A DNA stretch of 5,457 bases, from contig JAQXNQ010000388.1 in NCBI GenBank assembly GCA_029098085.1, forward strand, positions 1 to 5,457, written 5' to 3'. Both the position numbers and the translations under genes were made by a program. Below are positions 1-4,974 of this stretch, piece by piece. The notes beneath the pieces are model-generated. The model saw only the letters and a program-made list of their open reading frames with translations. It did no database searches and was not told where the DNA came from. This DNA is from Oscillospiraceae bacterium (GTDB taxonomy: Bacteria; Bacillota; Clostridia; Oscillospirales; Ruminococcaceae). Each line of letters starts with the position of its first letter. Within the stretch, counting starts at the first letter, position 1.

Positions 1-1306
1 GAACATCGGCGTGGGCTCCATGTGGATCGGCATCGGCAACGCGGTCATCGGCTGCCTGATTGCCTGGCTGCTGCTGGCCAAGCCCACCCGTCATATGACC
101 CAGAAGCTGAACGCCTCCACCATGCCGGAGTTTTTTGCCAAACGGTATGACAGCACCGGCATGAAGGTCTACGCCGCGGTCATCATCTTCGTCTTTCTGG
201 TTCCCTATGCCGCAGGCGTATACAAGGGCCTCGGCACCCTCTTCTCCGCTGTTTTCCCCGGTGTATCGGAAAAGGTGATCATGCTGCTGGTAGCCGTGCT
301 GGCGGCTGTCAGCCTGGTTCTGGGCGGCTATAAGGTGACCGCCTTCACCGATTTTGTGCAGGGCATCATCATGGTTGTCGGCATCACGGCCATGATCATC
401 GCCGTTGTGACCCGTCCTGAGGTGGGCGGCCTGACCGAAGGCTTCCGCCGGCTGGCCGAAATCGATCCCAAGCTCACCGATATCACCGGCGGCAGCAACT
501 TCGGCATGCTGGCCGTCAACATCGCCCTGACCAGCTTCGGCGTCTGGGGTCTGCCTCAGATGGTGCACAAATACTACGCCATCAAGGATGAAAAGAGCGT
601 GGTTCCCGCCACCGTCATCGCCACCGCCTTCTCGCTGCTGATCGGCGTCGGCGCTTACCTGGTCGGCTGCTTCGGCCGTCTGTTTGTCCCCGCCAACGCT
701 GCAGGGCTTCCCGATCTGGCCGGCGGATACGACGCCGTTGTGCCCCAGATTCTGCTGACCGTTCTGTCGGACAATGTCTTCCTGGTCATTCTGCTGGCTG
801 TCATCATGCTGCTGCTGCTCTCCGCCTCCATGTCCACCCTGGGCTCGCTGGTGCTTTCCTCCAGCTCTGCCATTGCCGTTGACCTGATGGGTGTTGTCAA
901 GCCCGATATGAAGGAAAAGAGCCGGATGCTGCTGATGCGCATTCTCTGCCTGAGCTTTGTGGCGCTGTCCTATATCTTCGCCACCATGAACATCTCCTTT
1001 ATCGTCAACCTCATGTCCTTCTCCTGGGGCATTGTGGCCGGCTGCTTCATCGGCCCGTTCCTCTGGGGACTGTACTCCAAAAAAATCACCAAGGCCGGTG
1101 CCTGGGCCGGCGTCCTCTGCGGTCTGGTGGTCGTGCTGGGCATGGTCATCTGCAAGACCATTCTGGTGGACTTTGCAGCAGCCAAATCCATGGCTCCCAC
1201 CTATGGCGTTCTGGCCATGGCAGCTTCGGTTGTGGTGACCCCGCTGGTCAGCCTCTTCACCAAACCCTATTCCAAGGAACACCTGACCCGCTGCTTTGAA
1301 AAGTGA
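1..1306 (+). CDS. Sodium:solute symporter (SSS/PutP-like family), N-terminus missing
   Basis: This is an inner-membrane secondary transporter expected to couple Na+ entry to uptake of a small solute (sugar, amino acid, carboxylate or similar); the substrate cannot be read from the sequence. The frame is open from base 2 and enters from outside the window, so the GTG at 11 is not the start. About 434 residues are visible. Compared with PutP, roughly the first 60-70 residues (helices 1-2 and part of 3) are missing. Counting from GTG 11, family landmarks are TMPEFFAKRY (37-46), GGYKVTAFTDFVQGIIM (105-121), FGVWGLPQMVHKYYA (176-190) and MSTLGSLVLSSSSAIAVDL (274-292). The last is the helix that supplies the serine/threonine ligands of the second Na+ site in PutP and vSGLT. 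Many hydrophobic segments follow to the TGA at 1304-1306. It converges on the CNNM gene, with a hairpin element between them. Family assignment is firm; substrate is unknown. Confidence 0.93.
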   Translation, partial: NIGVGSMWIGIGNAVIGCLIAWLLLAKPTRHMTQKLNASTMPEFFAKRYDSTGMKVYAAVIIFVFLVPYAAGVYKGLGTLFSAVFPGVSEKVIMLLVAVLAAVSLVLGGYKVTAFTDFVQGIIMVVGITAMIIAVVTRPEVGGLTEGFRRLAEIDPKLTDITGGSNFGMLAVNIALTSFGVWGLPQMVHKYYAIKDEKSVVPATVIATAFSLLIGVGAYLVGCFGRLFVPANAAGLPDLAGGYDAVVPQILLTVLSDNVFLVILLAVIMLLLLSASMSTLGSLVLSSSSAIAVDLMGVVKPDMKEKSRMLLMRILCLSFVALSYIFATMNISFIVNLMSFSWGIVAGCFIGPFLWGLYSKKITKAGAWAGVLCGLVVVLGMVICKTILVDFAAAKSMAPTYGVLAMAASVVVTPLVSLFTKPYSKEHLTRCFEK

Positions 1307-1329
1307 CACACATCCTCCTTTCTCCATAC

Positions 1330-1363
1330 AAACGGCGCCTCCCTCTGCGGGAAGGCGCCGTTT
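1330..1363 (+). terminator. GC-rich hairpin, likely terminator of the SSS gene
   Basis: An 11-bp perfect stem, AAACGGCGCCT (1330-1340) with AGGCGCCGTTT (1353-1363), lies 24 bases after the SSS stop. Inside it CCC (1341-1343) can pair with GGG (1349-1351). On the plus strand only three T residues follow the stem, so the U-tract is weak. On the minus strand the stem is followed by TTTGTATGG, also weak. It may act in both directions. It also forms the left outer part of the inverted element at 1328-1729, so its origin may be the element rather than the gene. Confidence 0.6.
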
Positions 1364-1368
1364 CAGCG

Positions 1369-1395
1369 TGTCGATAAAGGCAACGCCTATCGACA
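1369..1395. repeat. Stem-loop TGTCGATA/TATCGACA
   Basis: An 8-bp perfect stem (1369-1376 with 1388-1395). Its 11-base loop contains a further GGC/GCC pairing (1379-1381 with 1385-1387). It lies immediately inside the left outer hairpin of the palindromic element. The TCGACAG motif recurs near the right end at about 1685-1691. Confidence 0.55.
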
Positions 1396-1396
1396 G

Positions 1397-1408
1397 GTTG
1401 CACAAATA
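1397..1408 (+). repeat. Inner inverted-repeat arm, left (GTTGCACAAATA)
   Basis: This 12-base arm matches perfectly, in inverted orientation, the arm at 1653-1664. The 244 bases between them hold the hairpin array. The pair supports reading 1328-1729 as one unit rather than two unrelated terminators. Confidence 0.65.
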
Positions 1409-1418
1409 AAGTTTTACT

Positions 1419-1584
1419 CGATTTTTTTCAAAAAATCGCGGATTCCAAAGGCGGAGCCTTGGTCGCGCTCCGCAGAGCGCGAAATCCTGCTCCTCCGCGC
1501 CCTATTGTATACGAAACAACGTCAAAAGGGAGTCCTCACGCGCAAGAACGCTTGCGTTCTTGCAGCTTTCCGCTTGCGGAAAGC
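1419..1584. repeat. Array of short perfect stem-loops
   Basis: Five hairpins fall in 166 bases. They are CGATTTTTT/AAAAAATCG (1419-1427, 1430-1438); AAGGC/GCCTT (1448-1452, 1456-1460); TCGCGCTC/GAGCGCGA (1463-1470, 1475-1482); GCAAGAACGC/GCGTTCTTGC (1542-1551, 1554-1563); and GCTTTCCGC/GCGGAAAGC (1565-1573, 1576-1584). The last two share the apical core CGCTTGCG while their arms differ. A sixth, GCCCGCT/AGCGGGC, lies at 1621-1637. About 60 bases at 1483-1541 show no clear structure. Such density suggests a folded nucleic acid is the selected product, but the sequence alone does not say whether DNA or RNA. Confidence 0.6.
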
Positions 1585-1652
1585 GATGTAGAGCCGCAAG
1601 ATTCCCCTCAGAGACCCCTTGCCCGCTTCCAGCGGGCATACACTTTTCTCGC

Positions 1653-1664
1653 TATTTGTGCAAC
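1653..1664 (-). repeat. Inner inverted-repeat arm, right (TATTTGTGCAAC)
   Basis: The exact inverted partner of 1397-1408. A run of seven T residues follows directly (1665-1671), so on the plus strand the pair could also act as a very long-range hairpin with a T-tract. Confidence 0.65.
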
Positions 1665-1695
1665 TTTTTTTGAAAACCACTATTTCGACAGTCTG

Positions 1696-1725
1696 ACGGC
1701 GCCTCCCTTTGCGGGCAGGCGCCGT
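1696..1725 (-). terminator. GC-rich hairpin after the CNNM gene, possible terminator
   Basis: A 9-bp stem, ACGGCGCCT (1696-1704) with AGGCGCCGT (1717-1725), plus an inner CCC/GGG pairing, begins 8 bases beyond the CNNM stop codon. That position fits a terminator for the minus-strand gene. However, the minus strand continues CAGACTG with no T-run; the T-rich side (TTTGTCTGTTT) is on the plus strand. It is nearly identical to the hairpin at 1330-1363 and forms the right outer part of the palindromic element. Confidence 0.5.
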
Positions 1726-1733
1726 TTGTCTGT

Positions 1734-3062
1734 TTACTGCTCTCCGGACTGAGGCAGCTTTTTCACCAGAGCACTCACGATTCTCCGGCCCTCCATCCGG
1801 TCCACATGGATCTGCAGGCCGCTGACCTCCACATCCAGCTGGGCGCCGTCCCGGGGGATAGTGTGCAGGCAGCTGTACACCATTCCGGCCAGGGTGTCGT
1901 AATCCCCGTCCTCCGGCAAATCCATCTCCAGCTCCTCTGCCAGCGTATCGATGCGGGTGCTGCCGGCCACCCGCCACAGATTATCCTCCAGCCGGACAAT
2001 CTCCTGCTCTTCGGCCGGGTCAAACTCATCGTAAATATTGCCCACGATTTCCTCCAGCAGATCCTCCATGGTCACAAGGCCGGCCGTATCGCCGTATTCA
2101 TCCGCCACCACGGCCAGATGGATCTTCTTTTTCTGCATATCCCGGAACAGCTGATCGGTGTGAATGGTCTCAGGAACAAAGTAAGCCGGCCGCAGCAGCT
2201 CCTTCAGGGGCCGGGGGTGCCCGGTATCCCGGTCCAACAGAAACGCCCGGGCGCTCAGAATGCCCTGAATGCCGTGAATATCCTTCTCGTACACGGGGAA
2301 GCGGGAGAGTCCGCTTTCCTGTATCACCCTGCGGATCTCGTCATCGCTGGCGTCCATCGGAATCGCCACGATATCCGACTCATGGGTCATCACATCCCGC
2401 ACCGATGTATCGCCGAAGTCGAACACGTTCTGAATCCACTCCTGCTCTTCCTCGTCAATGGTGCCCTTTTCGCTTCCCAGCTCCACCATCATGCGGATCT
2501 CGTCCTCGGTGACCGTTTCCTCCTCCGCCTCGGTCTTCAGCCGGAGCAGCTTCAGAATGCCGTTGGTGGAGACGGACAGCAGCCAGACCACCGGCTTCAT
2601 CACCACAGCCACTGCCGAAACCACCGGCGCGGCAATTTTTGCCAGCTGCATGGATTTCTGCATGGCGATCCGCTTGGGAACCAGCTCACCGAACACCAGC
2701 GTAAAGAAGGACAGAATGATGGTGATGATGACCACGGCCAACGTGTCCAGAGTTTTGAGGGAAAGGACTCTGAAGCCCAGACCGTCATAGATCCAGCTGA
2801 CCAGATACTCCGAGAAATTGTCCGCCGCAAAGGCGCTGCCCAGAAAACCGGCCAGGGTAATGCCCACCTGTATGGTGGACAGAAATCCGGAGGGCTCCTC
2901 CACCAGCTTCAGCAGCCGGGGTGCGGACTTGTCTCCCTCCTCCTCCAGCTTGCGGAGTTTGGCCCCGTTCAAAGAAAGAACGGCGATTTCGGTTGCTGCG
3001 AAAAACGCGTTGATCAGAATCAGAATGACCTGCAGCAGAAGCTGCCATCCAATGGTGTCCAA
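1734..3062 (-). CDS. HlyC/CorC-family membrane protein (CNNM + CBS pair + CorC domain)
   Basis: This 442-residue inner-membrane protein belongs to the CNNM/CorC family, linked in characterised members to Mg2+ (or Co2+) efflux and tolerance; the older name 'hemolysin' is misleading. Domains in order: a CNNM (DUF21) membrane domain at about 1-175, with N18, the FFAATEIAVLS stretch (20-30) and FGELVPKRIA (124-133); two CBS domains at about 215-275 and 285-345, the second ending ADEYGDTAGLVTMEDLLEE (320-338); and a CorC/HlyC transporter-associated domain at about 352-435. CBS pairs in this family bind adenine nucleotides with Mg2+. The start is TTG at 3060-3062: an in-frame stop lies upstream at 3099-3101, no ATG or GTG intervenes, and GAAAGGAG (3077-3070) sits 7 bases before it. 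Length is normal and no damage is seen. The gene probably has its own promoter and an attenuator-like leader upstream. Confidence 0.95.
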   Translation of the reverse strand: MDTIGWQLLLQVILILINAFFAATEIAVLSLNGAKLRKLEEEGDKSAPRLLKLVEEPSGFLSTIQVGITLAGFLGSAFAADNFSEYLVSWIYDGLGFRVLSLKTLDTLAVVIITIILSFFTLVFGELVPKRIAMQKSMQLAKIAAPVVSAVAVVMKPVVWLLSVSTNGILKLLRLKTEAEEETVTEDEIRMMVELGSEKGTIDEEEQEWIQNVFDFGDTSVRDVMTHESDIVAIPMDASDDEIRRVIQESGLSRFPVYEKDIHGIQGILSARAFLLDRDTGHPRPLKELLRPAYFVPETIHTDQLFRDMQKKKIHLAVVADEYGDTAGLVTMEDLLEEIVGNIYDEFDPAEEQEIVRLEDNLWRVAGSTRIDTLAEELEMDLPEDGDYDTLAGMVYSCLHTIPRDGAQLDVEVSGLQIHVDRMEGRRIVSALVKKLPQSGEQ

Positions 3063-3069
3063 AATAATT

Positions 3070-3077
3070 CTCCTTTC
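3070..3077 (-). promoter_or_regulatory. Ribosome binding site deciding the TTG start of the CNNM gene
   Basis: GAAAGGAG on the minus strand, with 7 bases between its last G and the TTG at 3062. It is the only strong Shine-Dalgarno sequence in this reading frame and makes the non-ATG start credible. Confidence 0.85.
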
Positions 3078-3138
3078 AGGGTTTGGGTCGACAGGTGGTC
3101 AGGCTCCGGCTCAGCACCGCAGACGGATCCGTATGCAC

Positions 3139-3181
3139 AAAAAGGCACAGCCTGCCGGAACATGCTCCGGCAAGCCATGCC
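3139..3181 (-). terminator. Strand-specific intrinsic terminator upstream of the CNNM gene
   Basis: On the minus strand a 16-bp stem forms from 3181-3166 with 3159-3144 around a 6-base loop, followed at once by TTTTTGTG. Three of the pairs are G.U wobbles in minus-strand RNA (3148/3177, 3149/3176, 3152/3173). In plus-strand RNA the same positions are C.A mismatches, so the hairpin is built for the minus strand. It could end the NSS transcript, whose stop is about 160 bases upstream. It also lies downstream of the promoter at 3279-3307 and upstream of the CNNM start, as an attenuator would. Confidence 0.85.
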
Positions 3182-3208
3182 TCTGTTGTTTCAACCTGTA
3201 TAAATCGG

Positions 3209-3222
3209 CAGCGGAATCGCTG
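3209..3222 (-). promoter_or_regulatory. Small leader hairpin CAGCG/CGCTG
   Basis: A 5-bp stem with a 4-base loop, starting right after the stop codon of the possible leader ORF. On the minus strand CTGCCG (3211-3206), which overlaps its 3' arm, is complementary to CGGCAG (3157-3152) in the 3' arm of the terminator. The two pairings would exclude each other and could switch the terminator. The complementarity is only six bases, so this is tentative. Confidence 0.3.
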
Positions 3223-3246
3223 TCAGAGTCTTCCATAAATGCTCAT
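3223..3246 (-). CDS. Possible leader peptide ORF, 7 codons
   Basis: On the minus strand ATG at 3246-3244 opens a reading frame MSIYGRL ending in TGA at 3225-3223. AAAGGA lies just upstream, but it is very close to the ATG (about 2 bases from its last A), which weakens the case. The ORF sits between a promoter and an intrinsic terminator in the leader of the CNNM gene, the usual place for an attenuation peptide. I see no run of one amino acid codon that would point to a specific signal. It may be chance. Confidence 0.3.
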   Translation of the reverse strand: MSIYGRL

Positions 3247-3278
3247 TTTCCTTTCTGCACCACAAGGTGTTCCTTATC

Positions 3279-3307
3279 AGTCTACCGGTACAGGGAAGGA
3301 AAGTCAA
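3279..3307 (-). promoter_or_regulatory. Sigma-A-type promoter for the CNNM gene
   Basis: On the minus strand TTGACT (3307-3302) and TAGACT (3284-3279) are separated by exactly 17 bases. They match the -35 and -10 consensus at five and four of six positions. The predicted start near 3272 gives a leader of about 210 bases before the TTG at 3062. The promoter lies 33 bases beyond the NSS stop codon. I found no better promoter between the terminator at 3139 and the gene. Confidence 0.6.
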
Positions 3308-3339
3308 GAGCTTTCTGAAAATTTACAGTTTGGTCAAGG

Positions 3340-4716
3340 TCATCCGGCGAAGAAACGGCCCCAGTAGCCCGCCGCAAAAATCACCAGCACCAGAACCGGC
3401 AGCACATAGCTGACATATTTTCTCGCCCACCGGGGGAACTGCACTCCCTTTCCCGCATCGGCCTCGGCGATGAAATTGCCCCAGCCCCAGCCCTTTTTGG
3501 AGGTGCAGAACAGCAGATACACCAGACTGCCCAGGGGCAGAAGGTTGCTGGAAACCAGAAAGTCCTCCAGATCCTGAATGGTGCTTCCGTCGCCCAGAGG
3601 CTGAATGCCGCTCCAGACGTTGAAGCCCAGTACGCAGGGAACCGACAGCACCGCCAGCAGAATGCCGTTGACCAGCACCGCCTTTTTCCGGCTCCAGCCC
3701 CAGAGATCCTCCGAGAAGCTCAGAATATTCTGGAAAACAGCAATGATGGTGGACAGCGCCGCAAAGCTCATGAAGACAAAGAACAGCGTCCCCCAAAGCC
3801 GGCCGCCGGGCATCCGGTTGAAGATATTGGGCAGGGTCACAAAAACCAGCCCCGGCCCCTCGCCGGGGTTCAGACCGAAGGCAAAGCAGGACGGGAAAAT
3901 CACCACGCCCGACAGCAGCGCAATCAGGGTATCCAGTCCGCAGATGCTGAGGGCCTCGCCGGTCAGAGCCCGCTCCCGGCTGATATAGCTGCCGAAAATC
4001 GCCATGGAGCCGATGCCGATGCTGAGGGTGAAAAAGGCCTGGCTCATGGCGGCATAGATGGTCTCGGAAATGCCGTTTTCCGCCATCCGCTTGAAGTCCG
4101 GAATCAGATAGAAGCGCAGGCCTTCGGCGGCGCCCTCCAGCGTCACGCTCCGGACGCACAGCACCAGCAGAATCACAAAGAGAAAGCTCATCATCACCTT
4201 GGTGATCCGCTCAACGCCCTTCTGCAGGCCCAGGCTGCAGATGCCGAAGCCCAACGCCACCGTCAGCAGCATCCAGAAGGTCATGGAGACGGGCTGCGCC
4301 AGCATCTCATCAAAAACCGTTCCCACCGCCCCGGGGGAAAGGCCTTCAAAATCGCCCCGGATCATCCTGAAGGTATAGGACAGCATCCAGCCGCCCACCG
4401 TGGTATAAAACATCATCAGCAGGTAATTGCCGATGACGGCCGCATAGCTCATCCAGTGCCACCTGGTTCCCGGCGGCTCCAGCACATGAAAGCTTCTGGC
4501 GGCGGATTTCTGGCTGGCCCGTCCCACCGAAAACTCCATCACCATAATGGGCAATCCCAGCAGCACCAGAAAGACCAGATAAAGCAGTACAAAGGCGGCT
4601 CCTCCGTATTTTCCGGCAATGTAGGGGAAGCGCCAGACATTGCCCAGGCCTACGGCACAGCCGGCCGATATCAGGATAAACCCCAGACGGGAAGAAAAGC
4701 GTTCTCTTTTTTCCAC
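3340..4716 (-). CDS. Neurotransmitter:sodium symporter (NSS/SNF) family transporter, LeuT fold
   Basis: A 458-residue inner-membrane transporter that should use the Na+ gradient to import an amino acid or related compound; relatives include LeuT, MhsT, TnaT and Tyt1. The GTG at 4716-4714 is chosen as start because GGAGG (4728-4724) lies 7 bases upstream, and the protein then opens VEKRERFSSRLGFIL, matching the start of LeuT. An upstream in-frame ATG at 4824 would add 36 atypical residues. Landmarks are the unwound helix 1 GLGNVWRFPY (23-32), helix 6 SQAFFTLSIGIGS (225-237), D262 in helix 7, GLNPGEGPG (281-289) and helix 8 SFAALSTIIAVF (317-328) with the Na2-site S-T pair. About 11 membrane segments are expected, as in MhsT and Tyt1. 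Substrate is not determined, though indole or aromatic amino acids are possible by analogy. No disruption is seen. The gene has its own promoter and leader. Confidence 0.95.
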   Translation of the reverse strand: MEKRERFSSRLGFILISAGCAVGLGNVWRFPYIAGKYGGAAFVLLYLVFLVLLGLPIMVMEFSVGRASQKSAARSFHVLEPPGTRWHWMSYAAVIGNYLLMMFYTTVGGWMLSYTFRMIRGDFEGLSPGAVGTVFDEMLAQPVSMTFWMLLTVALGFGICSLGLQKGVERITKVMMSFLFVILLVLCVRSVTLEGAAEGLRFYLIPDFKRMAENGISETIYAAMSQAFFTLSIGIGSMAIFGSYISRERALTGEALSICGLDTLIALLSGVVIFPSCFAFGLNPGEGPGLVFVTLPNIFNRMPGGRLWGTLFFVFMSFAALSTIIAVFQNILSFSEDLWGWSRKKAVLVNGILLAVLSVPCVLGFNVWSGIQPLGDGSTIQDLEDFLVSSNLLPLGSLVYLLFCTSKKGWGWGNFIAEADAGKGVQFPRWARKYVSYVLPVLVLVIFAAGYWGRFFAG

Positions 4717-4723
4717 AACGTGA

Positions 4724-4728
4724 CCTCC
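4724..4728 (-). promoter_or_regulatory. Ribosome binding site deciding the GTG start of the NSS gene
   Basis: GGAGG on the minus strand with a 7-base spacer to the GTG at 4716. The upstream ATG at 4824 has a weaker AGGA about 7 bases before it and is partly buried in a hairpin (4803-4827), so this site is preferred. Confidence 0.85.
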
Positions 4729-4781
4729 GATTCCTTCAAGTATTCCCCAAAAGACCCGTTTCGTATGGAAATGCAGGCACA

Positions 4782-4827
4782 GGTTTTCAACAGGGTTCAC
4801 AGGAAATGGTGAAAAGCCTTCCATTTC
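4782..4827 (-). promoter_or_regulatory. Leader of the NSS gene with two competing hairpins
   Basis: On the minus strand GAAATGG (4827-4821) can pair with CCATTTC (4809-4803) around an 11-base loop. That loop plus two flanking bases, GGCTTTTCA (4818-4810), can instead pair with TGAAAACC (4789-4782), with one bulge. The two folds compete. CGAAAC and GTTTCG at 4855-4860 and 4758-4763 could close the leader. No known riboswitch core was recognised. Function is unknown and these pairings could be chance. Confidence 0.3.
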
Positions 4828-4871
4828 TTCTTCCTGCTGCGCACCCTTCCGCGGCGAAACAGATACTTGAT

Positions 4872-4900
4872 ATTGTACTATACCGCATCTCTTTTGACAA
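4872..4900 (-). promoter_or_regulatory. Near-consensus sigma-A promoter for the NSS gene
   Basis: On the minus strand TTGTCA (4900-4895) and TACAAT (4877-4872) are 17 bases apart, each matching five of six consensus positions. A start near 4865 gives a leader of about 150 bases to the GTG at 4716. The promoter lies just downstream of the fucosidase terminator, so the NSS gene is an independent transcription unit. Confidence 0.75.
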
Positions 4901-4920
4901 GTATGCAGGGCGTTTTTCTC

Positions 4921-4951
4921 AATAAAAAACGGCGGGGAATCGTCCCCGCCG
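4921..4951 (-). terminator. Intrinsic terminator of the fucosidase gene
   Basis: On the minus strand a 9-bp GC-rich stem (4951-4943 with 4938-4930) with a 4-base loop is followed by TTTTTTATT. It begins about 24 bases after the fucosidase stop. A weaker hairpin, AAAACA/TGTTTT, lies just before it at 4953-4968. Confidence 0.92.
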
Positions 4952-4974
4952 CAAAACAGCTTTGTTTTCAGTTC

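Larger units (their letters stand above)
1328..1729. repeat. Palindromic, hairpin-rich intergenic element (MITE-like), about 402 bases
   Basis: The two ends are imperfect inverted copies. The left end reads ACAAACGGCGCCT (1328-1340), then AGGCGCCG, TCAG and TGTCGATA (1369-1376). The reverse complement of the right end reads ACAAACGGCGCCT (1729-1717), then AGGCGCCG, TCAG and TGTCGAAATA. Further in, GTTGCACAAATA (1397-1408) is matched exactly by TATTTGTGCAAC (1653-1664). The interior holds a series of short perfect hairpins, listed separately. No credible gene lies here: the short ORFs in it are by-products of the inverted repeats. The size, terminal inverted repeats, lack of a transposase and position between convergent genes fit a non-autonomous mobile element or a dispersed intergenic repeat. 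Mobility is inference, because only one copy is in view and no target-site duplication was identified. Confidence 0.6.

Noticed and set aside
1508..1532. A promoter within the hairpin element on the minus strand (TTGACG and TACAAT)
   Set aside because: The spacer is only 10 bases, far from the 17 needed, and no gene follows in that direction.
1369..1637. A CRISPR array
   Set aside because: The repeats are self-complementary hairpins with different arms and irregular spacing, not a repeated unit with uniform spacers, and no cas gene is near.
1459..1977. Open frames on both strands across the hairpin element
   Set aside because: Their translations are low-complexity products of the inverted repeats, and the minus-strand one runs into the CNNM coding region out of frame.
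3123..3132. The palindrome ACGGATCCGT as an operator upstream of the CNNM gene
   Set aside because: It is a single 10-base palindrome after the terminator, with no promoter next to it and no second copy, so chance is a sufficient explanation.
1806..3203. A 465-codon open frame on the plus strand, antisense to the CNNM gene
   Set aside because: It is rich in H, Q, G and L with no recognisable domain, lies opposite a fully convincing CNNM/CBS/CorC protein, and has no ribosome binding site of note. It is a by-product of GC-biased codon positions.
3323..4159. A 278-codon minus-strand frame overlapping the NSS gene
   Set aside because: It is an out-of-frame shadow rich in R, G and A. The NSS frame carries all the family motifs.
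4717..4865. A glycine or other known riboswitch in the NSS leader
   Set aside because: None of the conserved core motifs I know for glycine, lysine or guanidine classes can be found.
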